Source of the DNA: Flavobacterium psychrophilum
GTDB lineage: Bacteria > Bacteroidota > Bacteroidia > Flavobacteriales > Flavobacteriaceae
NCBI GenBank assembly: GCA_001708385.1
Contig: CP012388.1
Coordinates: 992,001 to 1,056,000 of the forward strand
Direction of reading: 5' to 3'
DNA: 64,000 bases
Shown: in pieces, positions 27,159 to 37,879 of the stretch
Numbering within the stretch: position 1 is the first letter of the stretch
Layout: each line of letters begins with the position of its first letter
Notes under the pieces: generated by a model
What the model was told of the DNA's origin: nothing
Databases searched by the model: none
What the model saw: only the letters and a program-made list of their open reading frames with translations
Position numbers and translations under genes: made by a program

Positions 27159-27959
27159 ATGAAAAAAGAAGACGACTATCTATCTATAAATAAAAAAGCG
27201 TGGAACGATAAAACCGAAGTGCATGTAAATTCCGGATTTTATGACCTGCCGGGTTTTCTTGCCGGAAAATCAACCCTACAAGACATTGAACTGGCATTAC
27301 TAGGTGATGTATCAGGCAAAAAGATATTACACCTGCAATGCCATTTTGGACAGGACACTATATCCTTCGCCCGTATGGGTGCCGAAGCTACCGGCGTAGA
27401 CTTTTCTGAAAAAGCCATTGAAACCGCCCGTGATCTGTCTATTAAAACGGAAGCCTACACACGTTTTATCTGCTCTGATATTTACAGCCTCCATGAACAT
27501 CTAAATGAAGAATTCGATATCGTGTTTACGAGCTATGGCACTATCGGCTGGCTGCCAGATCTTGAAAAATGGGCTTGGACAGTTTCTAAATTCCTGAAAC
27601 CGGGTGGTACATTTGTATTTGCCGAATTTCACCCCGTTGTATGGATGTTTGATCCTGCCTTTGACAAAATAGCCTATCGCTATTTTAAAAGCGATGCCAT
27701 TATAGAAACAGAACTGGGCACTTACGCAGACCTAACCACACCTGCCGAATACGAAATGGTAACCTGGAATCATAGCATAAGCGAAGTGGTTAACAACCTT
27801 ATAGGGGCCGGACTTGAGATCAATTCGCTTAATGAATACGACTACTCACCATACAATTGTTTCCGCAGTACCGAAGAGTTTGCACCTGGCAAATACAGGA
27901 TTGCGCATTTAGGCAACAATATACCTATGGTATACTCTATCAAAGCTACAAAAAAGTAA
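27159..27959 (+). CDS. Class I SAM-dependent methyltransferase
   Basis: A 266-residue Rossmann-fold methyltransferase. Motif I is ILHLQCHFGQDTISFARMGAE (about 55-75), with GVDFSEKAIETA as the acidic second strand and FDIVFTSYGTIGWLPDL as motif II. The unusual HLQCHFGQDT motif I is typical of a widespread subfamily of unknown substrate. A -7 box TAAATTTG lies at 27122-27129. It is followed after 39 bp by the DUF1569 gene, which has its own -7 box. Confidence 0.88.
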   Translation: MKKEDDYLSINKKAWNDKTEVHVNSGFYDLPGFLAGKSTLQDIELALLGDVSGKKILHLQCHFGQDTISFARMGAEATGVDFSEKAIETARDLSIKTEAYTRFICSDIYSLHEHLNEEFDIVFTSYGTIGWLPDLEKWAWTVSKFLKPGGTFVFAEFHPVVWMFDPAFDKIAYRYFKSDAIIETELGTYADLTTPAEYEMVTWNHSISEVVNNLIGAGLEINSLNEYDYSPYNCFRSTEEFAPGKYRIAHLGNNIPMVYSIKATKK

Positions 27960-27998
27960 TGCTTATTATTACTACTTTTGCGTAAACCTAAGTTAACA

Positions 27999-28451
27999 AT
28001 GGAAAGCATATTCACCCCTCAGGGAAATAAAAATATAATAGACCGCATCGAGCAGCTAAGCCCAATAAGCCTCTCTCAATGGGGTAAAATGACAGTTAGC
28101 CAGATGCTGGAACACTGCCAACAACCTATAAAGGTAGCCTACGGCACGCTACACGTAAAACCGCAACGCCTTATGAGTTTCTTATTTGGCAAATCGGCTA
28201 AAAAGAAACTAGCTACCAAACAGCCGTTTGGAAAAGGAATGCCGACAGCGCAAGAGTTTAAAATATCGCACGAGCCTAATTTTGAGTCTGCCAAAAAGGA
28301 ACTTATTGAACTTATTGAAGTGTTCGCGAAAGAAGGCCATGCAGCAATAAAGTTAGAAAAACACCCTTTCTTCGGCCACATGACCCACCATGAATGGGAT
28401 TTACTTCAATGGAAACACCTTGACCACCATCTAAGGCAGTTTGGAGTATAA
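27999..28451 (+). CDS. DUF1569 protein
   Basis: A 150-residue protein of the DUF1569/DinB-like four-helix family. WGKMTVSQMLEHCQQPIKVA (about 29-48) and the final HPFFGHMTHHEWDLLQWKHLDHHLRQFG with its histidines are family landmarks that may bind a metal. The ATG at 27999 is the natural start; an upstream in-frame TTG at 27978 overlaps the -7 box TACTTTTG (27973-27980). The function is not known. Confidence 0.82.
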   Translation: MESIFTPQGNKNIIDRIEQLSPISLSQWGKMTVSQMLEHCQQPIKVAYGTLHVKPQRLMSFLFGKSAKKKLATKQPFGKGMPTAQEFKISHEPNFESAKKELIELIEVFAKEGHAAIKLEKHPFFGHMTHHEWDLLQWKHLDHHLRQFGV

Positions 28452-28465
28452 AAGTTATCTTGTTG

Positions 28466-28515
28466 TTGTGGATTTGATTATTCGTTATCAAATAACCGTA
28501 TAATCAAATCCACAA
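28466..28515. repeat. Intergenic inverted repeat, GTGGATTTG family, copy 1
   Basis: TTGTGGATTTGATTAT at 28466-28481 is matched exactly by its inverse at 28500-28515, giving a 16-bp stem with an 18-nt loop. Similar GATTTGGTTAT arms recur at 37784-37843 and 44336-44462. There is no T-run, so it is not a standard terminator. Confidence 0.6.
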
Positions 28516-28564
28516 ACCAACAATCTTTGTAACTTTGCCACTCTGAAACTCTGAAACTTTATAA

Positions 28565-29239
28565 ATGCGCATAGATATCATTACCGTACTTCCTGAATTG
28601 TTAAGAAGCCCATTTGAGGCCTCTATTCTTAAACGTGCACAAGACAAAGGCATCGTAGAAGTACACCTACACAATCTTAGGGATTACAGCACCAACAAAC
28701 ACAAAAACGTAGACGACTACCAGTTTGGCGGCGGCGCAGGCATGGTAATGAGCATTGAGCCTATAGACGCATGCATATCTAAACTAAAAGCAGAACGCGA
28801 ATACGACGAGGTTATTTATATGAGCCCCGATGGCGAGACCCTTAATCAGGGAATGGCCAACCGCATGTCGCTTTTAAAAAACATCATTATACTTTGCGGA
28901 CACTATAAAGGAGTAGACCAGCGTGTACGCGATCATTTTATTACAAAAGAGATTTCTATTGGTGATTTTGTACTTTCCGGTGGCGAACTGGCAGCCGCCG
29001 TTGTAGCCGATAGCATTATCCGTCTTATACCGGGAGTACTGAGCAACGAAACGTCAGCATTGACGGATAGTTTTCAGGATAACCTATTATCCCCTCCTAT
29101 ATACACACGCCCTGCGGAATATAAAGGATGGAAAGTTCCCGATGTATTGCTTAGCGGCAACTTTGCGGTTATAGACAAATGGCGTGAAGATATGGCGATG
29201 GAACACACAAAAACCAGAAGACCCGATCTATTAGAGTAG
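28565..29239 (+). CDS. trmD: tRNA (guanine-N1)-methyltransferase
   Basis: A 224-residue SPOUT enzyme that methylates G37 next to the anticodon of certain tRNAs, preventing frameshifting. The N-terminus [13 protein letters not shown], the [11 protein letters not shown] loop (about 58-68) and the trefoil-knot SAM site [15 protein letters not shown] (about 132-146) are diagnostic. The -7 box TAACTTTG at 28530-28537 lies close to the start. rplS follows 206 bp later with its own promoter, preserving the widespread trmD-rplS neighbourhood. Confidence 0.97.
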   Translation: MRIDIITVLPELLRSPFEASILKRAQDKGIVEVHLHNLRDYSTNKHKNVDDYQFGGGAGMVMSIEPIDACISKLKAEREYDEVIYMSPDGETLNQGMANRMSLLKNIIILCGHYKGVDQRVRDHFITKEISIGDFVLSGGELAAAVVADSIIRLIPGVLSNETSALTDSFQDNLLSPPIYTRPAEYKGWKVPDVLLSGNFAVIDKWREDMAMEHTKTRRPDLLE

Positions 29240-29364
29240 TTTAAAGTTTAGGATTTAAAGTTGCTTTGACTGTAGTAAAAAAACGCTACCGTTGAATCCC
29301 GAACATTTTCAGGAAAAAAACTTTAAAAATAAACGTCAAACATTAAACTTTAAACAAAAAAAAT

Positions 29365-29445
29365 TATATTTGCACCCTAATTCGGATCAACCTCTGGCGA
29401 AAATCGTGAATGTTGCTTTGAATCAACTATTTAAAAATAAAAATC
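29365..29445 (+). promoter_or_regulatory. rplS promoter and candidate bL19 leader
   Basis: TATATTTG at 29365-29372 is a good -7 box. The roughly 65-nt leader that follows contains complementary segments (ATCAAC near 29386 and GTTG near 29413), so it can fold. Autoregulatory bL19 leader RNAs have been proposed in flavobacteria from comparative genomics; this leader is in the right place, but I cannot confirm the fold. Confidence 0.5.
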
Positions 29446-29799
29446 ATGTCTGATTTAATTAAATTTGTACAAGACGAATTTGTAACAAAAAAAGATTTCC
29501 CTGAATTTAACGCAGGAGACACTATCACCGTTTATTATGAAATTAAAGAGGGTGAAAAAACAAGAACTCAGTTCTTTAAAGGTGTTGTAATCCAAAAAAG
29601 AGGCCCTGGAAGTACTCAAACATTTACTATCCGTAAAATGTCTGGTGCAGTTGGTGTAGAGCGTATTTTCCCGCTTAACATGCCGGCACTTCAAAAAATT
29701 GAACTTAACCAAAGAGGTAAAGTTAGAAGAGCTCGTATATTCTACTTCCGTGAACTTACTGGTAAAAAAGCTAAGATCAAAGAAAGAAGAAGAAGATAG
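29446..29799 (+). CDS. rplS: 50S ribosomal protein L19
   Basis: A 117-residue ribosomal protein at the 30S-50S interface. GDTITVYYEIKEGEKTRTQ, FKGVVIQKRG, TIRKMSGAVGVERIFPLN and the basic tail GKKAKIKERRRR are the L19 signature. Length is normal. A strong terminator lies at 29824-29850. Confidence 0.98.
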   Translation: MSDLIKFVQDEFVTKKDFPEFNAGDTITVYYEIKEGEKTRTQFFKGVVIQKRGPGSTQTFTIRKMSGAVGVERIFPLNMPALQKIELNQRGKVRRARIFYFRELTGKKAKIKERRRR

Positions 29800-29823
29800 T
29801 CTTCCCTCTTGGAACATATACAG

Positions 29824-29850
29824 AAACCTGCGCATTGCGCAGGTTTTTTT
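29824..29850 (+). terminator. Rho-independent terminator after rplS
   Basis: AAACCTGCGC, loop ATT, GCGCAGGTTT followed by T-run: a perfect 10-bp GC-rich stem. Confidence 0.92.
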
Positions 29851-29977
29851 ATGCCTTAAAATGAATGTGCTACAATTGCACAAATTATATACTCTATGAT
29901 GGAGCAGCCATGTAAAAGAATTGGTGAAAATCTGTGGAATTCGTGGCTAAACTTTTTTTCTTTACTACCTTTGGGGT

Positions 29978-30202
29978 ATGGATCCGATTTTTATTAAAAT
30001 AGCCGACATTCGCGGCGGTGTACACTTTGTAAATATCAAGCATATTTATGAAGTAGAAGAAGTTACAAGCGCAAAAGCAAAACTTACCCACGTAAGATAT
30101 TATTCAATTCCCGACTGCAAAGGACAGATAAACAAGGTAATCACAAAAGAATTTACCAATGTGCTGCTGGAAAGGATCAATCAGCTTAAGGAAAAGCCGT
30201 AA
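29978..30202 (+). CDS. Small conserved-looking protein of unknown function
   Basis: A 74-residue protein that I cannot name. It reads as a short beta-rich fold (FIKIADIRGGVHFVNIKHI, then AKLTHVRYYSIPDC) with a C-terminal helix ending NVLLERINQLKEKP. The layout of one strand, a loop and an N-I-K-H-I strand resembles FlbD-like small proteins, but that is only an impression. It sits alone between the rplS terminator and icd. Confidence 0.6.
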   Translation: MDPIFIKIADIRGGVHFVNIKHIYEVEEVTSAKAKLTHVRYYSIPDCKGQINKVITKEFTNVLLERINQLKEKP

Positions 30203-30301
30203 CACTAATATCGGAAGGTCTTACTTAAAATATTGCGAATAGTAAAATAACTACAACGTTTTTTTACTAATTTACCAACACCCTGTTACATAAGATTTTC
30301 C

Positions 30302-32661
<2,360 letters not shown>

Positions 32662-32685
32662 TCCCTGGTTTATCATATTATTTAG

Positions 32686-32712
32686 AAGCTATCCGAAAGG
32701 GTAGCTTTTTTT
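32686..32712 (+). terminator. Terminator after icd
   Basis: AAGCTATCC pairs with GGGTAGCTT around a GAAA tetraloop, with one wobble, and T-run follows. The remaining 248 bp up to the TonB receptor are A+T-rich; I see no gene or clear promoter there. Confidence 0.88.
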
Positions 32713-32960
32713 ATGTAAAAAACTACACTCCTACTACGTGCTAACCTTTACTCACACCAGTTAGTATAATAAATAGGCTATTTCGTATTAATTAATTGTA
32801 ATATAATGTAACATATGATACTTTAGCTCGTCTAATGCCGTTATAACAAAGGTTCAGAAACAAACCGTAATTATTTGGGGAAATAATCATATTCTGAATA
32901 AGAGTTCAATCATCAATCAATCCCGGATTGCCTAACCACAATCTGAAAAACAAACAAAGC

Positions 32961-35339
32961 ATGATCTTACAAAAAAAAGGATACTTTACCGTACTCCTTC
33001 TGTTGATTTTTAGTACTGTATTTGCACAGGAAAAATTCACACTAAGCGGCACCATCGCCGACGACAGCAGCAACGAAACCCTTATTGGCGCCAGCATATA
33101 TATTAAGGAACTGCAAAAAGGAATCACTACTAATGAATATGGCTTTTATTCCATTTCGCTTCCCGCAGGAACTTATACGGTTCAGGTTAGCTACGTAAGC
33201 TTTATTACACGTGAAGAAACTATTACACTAAACAGCAACATCCGTAAAAACTACAACCTGTCTACCGACAGCAAGGAGTTGGAAGAGATAGTAATATCTG
33301 ATAATGTAAAAAGGGCTGATATAAAGCGGCCTGAAATGAGCGTTAACAGGCTATCGGCAGAAGAAATAAAGAAAATGCCGGTAGTGATGGGGGAAGTAGA
33401 TGTTTTAAAATCGCTGCTGACTTTACCCGGAGTAACTAACGCAGGCGAAGGCGCTTCAGGCTTCAATGTACGTGGAGGATCTGCAGATCAAAATCTTATA
33501 CTGCTTGATGAAGCCACCATTTATAATTCTTCCCACTTATTTGGGTTTTTCTCTGTTTTTAATTCAGACGCTATAAAAGAACTTAAGCTTTACAAAGGTG
33601 GTATTCCTGCCCGTTTTGGCGGAAGGTTATCTTCGGTTCTTGATATTTACCAAAAGGAAGGCAATAAGAAAGATTTTCATATGACGGGCGGTATCGGTGC
33701 AATTTCAAGCCGCATACTGGCGGAAGGGCCTATCGTTAAAGACAAAGCATCTTTTCTTATAGGCGGAAGGGCATCGTATGCTCACCTGTTCCTTAAACTC
33801 GCAGACAACGACAACTCTGCTTACTTCTACGACCTCAATACTAAATTAAGCTATAAGCTAGGAGAGAATGACAACCTGTACCTTTCAGGTTATTTTGGGC
33901 GTGATTTACTTGACATCAGCGATAATTTCAGCAATGTATATGGTAATGCCGTTTTAAACCTTCGTTGGAATCACCTGTTCAGCGACAAGCTATTCTCAAA
34001 CACCAGTTTGATATATAGCGATTACTATTATGGACTTGAACTTGGCTTTATTGGTTTGAAATGGGATTCAGGAATCAAGAATTACAACTTTAAATACGAC
34101 CTTAAACATTACCTTACCGATAAGCTGAAACTGAATTATGGTGTTAATGCCATTTACTACGATTTCAACCCCGGTACTGTAAAGCCTGTCGGAGAAGATT
34201 CTGCTATTAATTTCAGGCAATTGGAAAAGAAACATGCCTTTGAGCCTGCGTTGTATATTGATGCCGAACAGGAACTTACTGACAATATTTCGGTAAGTTA
34301 CGGACTACGTTACAGTATGTTTTATCGTTTAGGCCAGCAAAATGTAAATGTTTATGCTAATAACCAGGCGGTAACTTTTGACAATGAACTTAAAATATAT
34401 GAAAAGGCTACGCCAACAGGTACGCAGCATTACGGCAGCGGTAAAACTATAGCCGATTTCAACAATTTTGAACCGCGTGTGGGCGTTGCCTTTAAACTTG
34501 ACAATAACCAGTCGATTAAAGCGAGTTACAACCGCATGGTGCAATACCTTCACCTCATAACAAACACCTCATCTCCTACTCCACTTGATGTTTGGGCACC
34601 TAGTGATAACTTTACCAAACCGGAATTATTGGATCAGGTTGCTTTGGGATATTTTAGGAATTTTAAAGATGACACTTACACCCTTGAAGTTGAGTCATTT
34701 TATAAAAAGGTAAAGAACAAACTGGACTATATAGACGGTGCCGACCTTATTGCTAATGAAGCTATTGAGCAGGTGTTACTTAACGGACGCGCAAGATCGT
34801 ATGGCTTAGAAGTGCTTTTCCGCAAGAATAAAGGAAAGCTGACAGGCTGGGTGTCCTATACGCTCTCGCGAACTGAACAACAAACTCCCGGCAGGACTCT
34901 TGAGGAGACAGGTATTAATAATGGCCAATGGTACCGTGCAGGTTATGACAAGACACACAACCTATCCATTACCGGATCATACCAGCATACCGACAAATGG
35001 TCGTTTGGGGCGATTTTCGCACTACAATCGGGACAGCCGGCAACCTTTCCCGACGGTCAGTACCAGTATGGCAACATAAATATTCCTGTATTTGGAGCAC
35101 GTAACGAAGACCGCCTGCCTATGTACCACCACTTAGATGTTTCGGCAACGTATGTTCCGAAGCCCGAAAAGAAAAAAGGATGGCAGGGCGAATGGGTGTT
35201 TAGTATCTATAACCTGTACAACAGGCAGAATGCTGCATCTATGACTTTCAGGCAGAATGAAGACAGCGGAAGAAACGAAGCCGTAAGGCTTTCAATCTTC
35301 GGTGTGATTCCGAGCGTTACGTACAACTTTAAATTTTAA
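32961..35339 (+). CDS. TonB-dependent outer-membrane receptor
   Basis: A 792-residue receptor that should import a ligand across the outer membrane using TonB energy. The ATG at 32961 starts a signal peptide (MILQKKGYFTVLLLLIFSTVFAQ); an in-frame TTG 33 bp upstream is less likely. Residues about 25-110 are a carboxypeptidase-regulatory-like beta domain, then a plug domain (LLTLPGVTNAGEGASGFNVRGG, RFGGRLSSVLDI), then a beta-barrel ending ...SVTYNFKF with the C-terminal Phe typical of outer-membrane proteins. It is 5 bp upstream of the first DUF4249 gene, so the three genes form one uptake operon. The ligand is unknown. Confidence 0.93.
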   Translation: MILQKKGYFTVLLLLIFSTVFAQEKFTLSGTIADDSSNETLIGASIYIKELQKGITTNEYGFYSISLPAGTYTVQVSYVSFITREETITLNSNIRKNYNLSTDSKELEEIVISDNVKRADIKRPEMSVNRLSAEEIKKMPVVMGEVDVLKSLLTLPGVTNAGEGASGFNVRGGSADQNLILLDEATIYNSSHLFGFFSVFNSDAIKELKLYKGGIPARFGGRLSSVLDIYQKEGNKKDFHMTGGIGAISSRILAEGPIVKDKASFLIGGRASYAHLFLKLADNDNSAYFYDLNTKLSYKLGENDNLYLSGYFGRDLLDISDNFSNVYGNAVLNLRWNHLFSDKLFSNTSLIYSDYYYGLELGFIGLKWDSGIKNYNFKYDLKHYLTDKLKLNYGVNAIYYDFNPGTVKPVGEDSAINFRQLEKKHAFEPALYIDAEQELTDNISVSYGLRYSMFYRLGQQNVNVYANNQAVTFDNELKIYEKATPTGTQHYGSGKTIADFNNFEPRVGVAFKLDNNQSIKASYNRMVQYLHLITNTSSPTPLDVWAPSDNFTKPELLDQVALGYFRNFKDDTYTLEVESFYKKVKNKLDYIDGADLIANEAIEQVLLNGRARSYGLEVLFRKNKGKLTGWVSYTLSRTEQQTPGRTLEETGINNGQWYRAGYDKTHNLSITGSYQHTDKWSFGAIFALQSGQPATFPDGQYQYGNINIPVFGARNEDRLPMYHHLDVSATYVPKPEKKKGWQGEWVFSIYNLYNRQNAASMTFRQNEDSGRNEAVRLSIFGVIPSVTYNFKF

Positions 35340-35344
35340 GCATC

Positions 35345-36172
35345 ATGAAAAACATAAAATATATACTCCTCTTAACTATTGGTTTGCTGTTCACCGCCTG
35401 TGAAGAAGTCGTAGACGTAGACCTTGATACAGCAGAGCCACGCCTTGTGGTTGATGCGAACATCAATTGGATTAAAGGAACAGACGGCAGCCAGCAAACT
35501 GTTAGGCTTACCACTACCGGAAGCTATTATGAAGATATTGTACCTGTAGTATCGGGCGCAACGGTTTTTGTAACCAATAATGACACTAATACTGTATTTA
35601 CCTTTACTGAAGACGCAGGAACAGGAAACTACAACTGCACTAACTTTGTGCCGGTAATAGGCAATAATTATACATTGACCGTTGTATATGAAGGTGAGAC
35701 TTATAATGCGACAGACAAACTCTACACAACGCCGGATATCACAAGGATTGTTCAGAACAACGAGGGTGGTTTCCTTAACGAAGACGTTGAAGTAAGGTTG
35801 TTCTTTATGGATGATGGCAATGAAGACAATTACTACCTTACACGTTACGATACTGATGTATTGCCGTTTCCTGACTATGATGTTCTTGATGACGAATTTT
35901 TCCAGGGAAATGAAATGTTCAATTTCATTTCAGATGAAGACTTTAAAGCCGGTGATGTTATCCATATCAAGCTCCAAGGCATTTCTGAACGCTACTATAA
36001 TTACATGAGCATACTTACCGAACTCGCCGGTGGCGGTGCGGGAGGTGGTCCTTTCCAGACACCACCTGTAAATGTGAGAGGGAATATCCTTAATCAAACG
36101 AATCAGGGCAATTTCGCGTTAGGATATTTCAGGCTTGGCGAAGTAACCGCTGTTGATTACACAATTGAGTAA
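35345..36172 (+). CDS. DUF4249 lipoprotein, copy 1
   Basis: A 275-residue lipoprotein with lipobox Cys19 (GLLFTACEEVVDV). DUF4249 proteins are surface or periplasmic partners encoded beside TonB receptors in Bacteroidota; the precise role is not established. RLVVDANINWIKG, YTLTVVYEGETY and YFRLGEVTAVDYTIE are shared with the next gene. It begins 5 bp after the receptor. Confidence 0.85.
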   Translation: MKNIKYILLLTIGLLFTACEEVVDVDLDTAEPRLVVDANINWIKGTDGSQQTVRLTTTGSYYEDIVPVVSGATVFVTNNDTNTVFTFTEDAGTGNYNCTNFVPVIGNNYTLTVVYEGETYNATDKLYTTPDITRIVQNNEGGFLNEDVEVRLFFMDDGNEDNYYLTRYDTDVLPFPDYDVLDDEFFQGNEMFNFISDEDFKAGDVIHIKLQGISERYYNYMSILTELAGGGAGGGPFQTPPVNVRGNILNQTNQGNFALGYFRLGEVTAVDYTIE

Positions 36173-36213
36173 TTACGGCATTATGTTTGTGCCTTGTTGG
36201 TAAACAAAAGCTT

Positions 36214-37029
36214 ATGAAAAAATTTACGCTGTTGTTAATCATACTTTGTGCGTCATTACACTCCTGTGAAGAAGTGGTAGATGTACAAACCGGTACTATG
36301 GAACCAAAATTGGTTGTAGACGCTTCTATCAACTGGATAAAAGGTACATCAGGTAAATATCAGGTCATAAGGCTTAGTACAACTGCAGATTATTATGATG
36401 AACAGGCTCCATCGGCAAGTGGTGCTATAGTAGAAGTTAGTGCCGGTAATGGCCAAAGATTCACTTTTTTGGAAGATGATGCTATAGCCGGTAACTATTT
36501 GTGCGATGATTTTGTCCCGCTGCTTTACGAAACCTATACATTAACAGTAATATATAAAGGTGAGACATATACGGCTTCGGAAACCTTATATCCGGCTCCC
36601 GATTTACTATATACTACTCAGGAAAAAGGAGGTTTTTTAGGCGATGGTAAAATTATAAAGGCCTTTTTTATGGATACGCCTAATCAGGAAAACTTTTATA
36701 TCCACCAGTTTTCGCGAGAAGGAAAATTATCTCAGGTTGCAGTATTTGACGATTCTTTCGTAGACGGAAATGAAACCTTTACTGTCCGCTTCTTTGACGA
36801 GCTTCCTAAAGACCAGATAGTACAAATTAACCTTATAAGTATTTCTGAACGGTATTACAATTATATGAATAAGATACTCACCACTGTTTCAGATGGTAAT
36901 ATCGGTCCGTTTCAGGTAGCCCCTGCTCAACTGCGGGGAAACATTATCAATCAAACTAATGAAGAAGATACTGCCTTTGGCTATTTCAGGCTATCGGAAG
37001 TTTCGCAGATAGAACATACCGTAGAGTAA
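36214..37029 (+). CDS. DUF4249 lipoprotein, copy 2
   Basis: A 271-residue lipoprotein with lipobox Cys18 (ASLHSCEEVVDV), starting at the ATG at 36214; a TTG 27 bp upstream is in frame but would disrupt the signal peptide. It parallels copy 1 throughout: KLVVDASINWIKGT, YTLTVIYKGETYTA, ISERYYNYMN and GYFRLSEVSQIEHTVE. The two are tandem duplicates that have diverged substantially. A terminator ends the operon. Confidence 0.85.
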   Translation: MKKFTLLLIILCASLHSCEEVVDVQTGTMEPKLVVDASINWIKGTSGKYQVIRLSTTADYYDEQAPSASGAIVEVSAGNGQRFTFLEDDAIAGNYLCDDFVPLLYETYTLTVIYKGETYTASETLYPAPDLLYTTQEKGGFLGDGKIIKAFFMDTPNQENFYIHQFSREGKLSQVAVFDDSFVDGNETFTVRFFDELPKDQIVQINLISISERYYNYMNKILTTVSDGNIGPFQVAPAQLRGNIINQTNEEDTAFGYFRLSEVSQIEHTVE

Positions 37030-37050
37030 ACGATTTTATGTTAACTTTGT

Positions 37051-37088
37051 AAAAGGATCAATCAGTACCATCTGGCTGATCCTTTTTA
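37051..37088 (+). terminator. Terminator of the receptor-DUF4249 operon
   Basis: AAAAGGATCA at 37051-37060 pairs with TGATCCTTTT at 37077-37086, with an inner CAG/CTG pairing and a short T-run. The next start codon follows 28 bp later. Confidence 0.82.
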
Positions 37089-37115
37089 ATTTGCCTAAAA
37101 CTTTAGACCTAAGAT

Positions 37116-37778
37116 ATGTCATCACACCATATAGTACGCGACGACCAGGAACCCGCTTTAATTATTGCCAATGGCGCCGAATGCAGCAGGGAATTGCTGG
37201 GTCAGCTACTGGAGTGGTCGCCGCTTGTTATTGTGCTTGACAATGCCATGCCCAGGGTTATGGAACTTGGCATAAAAGTAGATGTACTTTTAGGGGATTT
37301 TGACCGTGGTTTTGATGCCGAATATTATCGTTCGCAACAGTATCCGCTTGAAATTGTACACACACCAGATCAGGATAAAACCGATCTTGAAAAGGCCTTT
37401 GAATATCTTATAGGCCGTGGCTTTCCTGCGGTAAATGTAATCTGGGCTACGGGGCGCCGTGCAGATCATACCATCACTAACATCACCAACATTGTACGTT
37501 TTAGAGGTCAACTTAAAATTGTTGTACTCGACGATCATTCAAAAATATTTTTGTTGCCTTCAAAGTTTGAAAAATGGTATCCTTCGGGTACTCCTTTGTC
37601 GCTTATTCCCATAGGGAAAGTTTCTGGTATCAACAGTAAAAACCTTAAATATGAATTGAATAACGACGAACTGACTATTGGTTACCGTACCGGAAGCAGC
37701 AATGAAGCCCTTGCTGATGGCGTTGTAACGATAGAACACAAAGAAGGTGATTTGCTGATGATGGAATGCTTTGATTAG
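37116..37778 (+). CDS. Thiamine pyrophosphokinase
   Basis: A 220-residue enzyme that transfers pyrophosphate from ATP to thiamine, making the cofactor TPP. ALIIANGAECSRELL (about 14-28), LLGDFDRG (about 64-71), TPDQDKTDLEKAF (about 88-100) and WATGRRADHTITNI (about 112-125) match the catalytic fold, with the Asp-rich GDFD and DKTDLE motifs complete. Starting at the ATG at 37116 gives the normal length. It is followed by an inverted-repeat element and then uvrB. Confidence 0.9.
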   Translation: MSSHHIVRDDQEPALIIANGAECSRELLGQLLEWSPLVIVLDNAMPRVMELGIKVDVLLGDFDRGFDAEYYRSQQYPLEIVHTPDQDKTDLEKAFEYLIGRGFPAVNVIWATGRRADHTITNITNIVRFRGQLKIVVLDDHSKIFLLPSKFEKWYPSGTPLSLIPIGKVSGINSKNLKYELNNDELTIGYRTGSSNEALADGVVTIEHKEGDLLMMECFD

Positions 37779-37783
37779 ATATG

Positions 37784-37843
37784 GATTTGGTTATCTGGTT
37801 ATTCGAAGTGTTACAAATAACCAAATGGACAAATAACCAAATC
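37784..37843. repeat. Intergenic inverted repeat, GTGGATTTG family, copy 2
   Basis: GATTTGGTTAT at 37784-37794 is inverted as ATAACCAAATC at 37833-37843, with a second partly inverted TGGTTATT/AAATAACCA inside. It resembles the elements at 28466 and 44336. Confidence 0.55.
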
Positions 37844-37879
37844 AACATTTTAGTATCTTTGTAAATAAAGCCAAACAGA

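Noticed and set aside
32713..32960. Regulatory element before the TonB receptor
   Set aside because: I looked for an ECF-sigma/anti-sigma pair, Fur-like box or riboswitch; none was visible in this 248-bp A+T-rich stretch.
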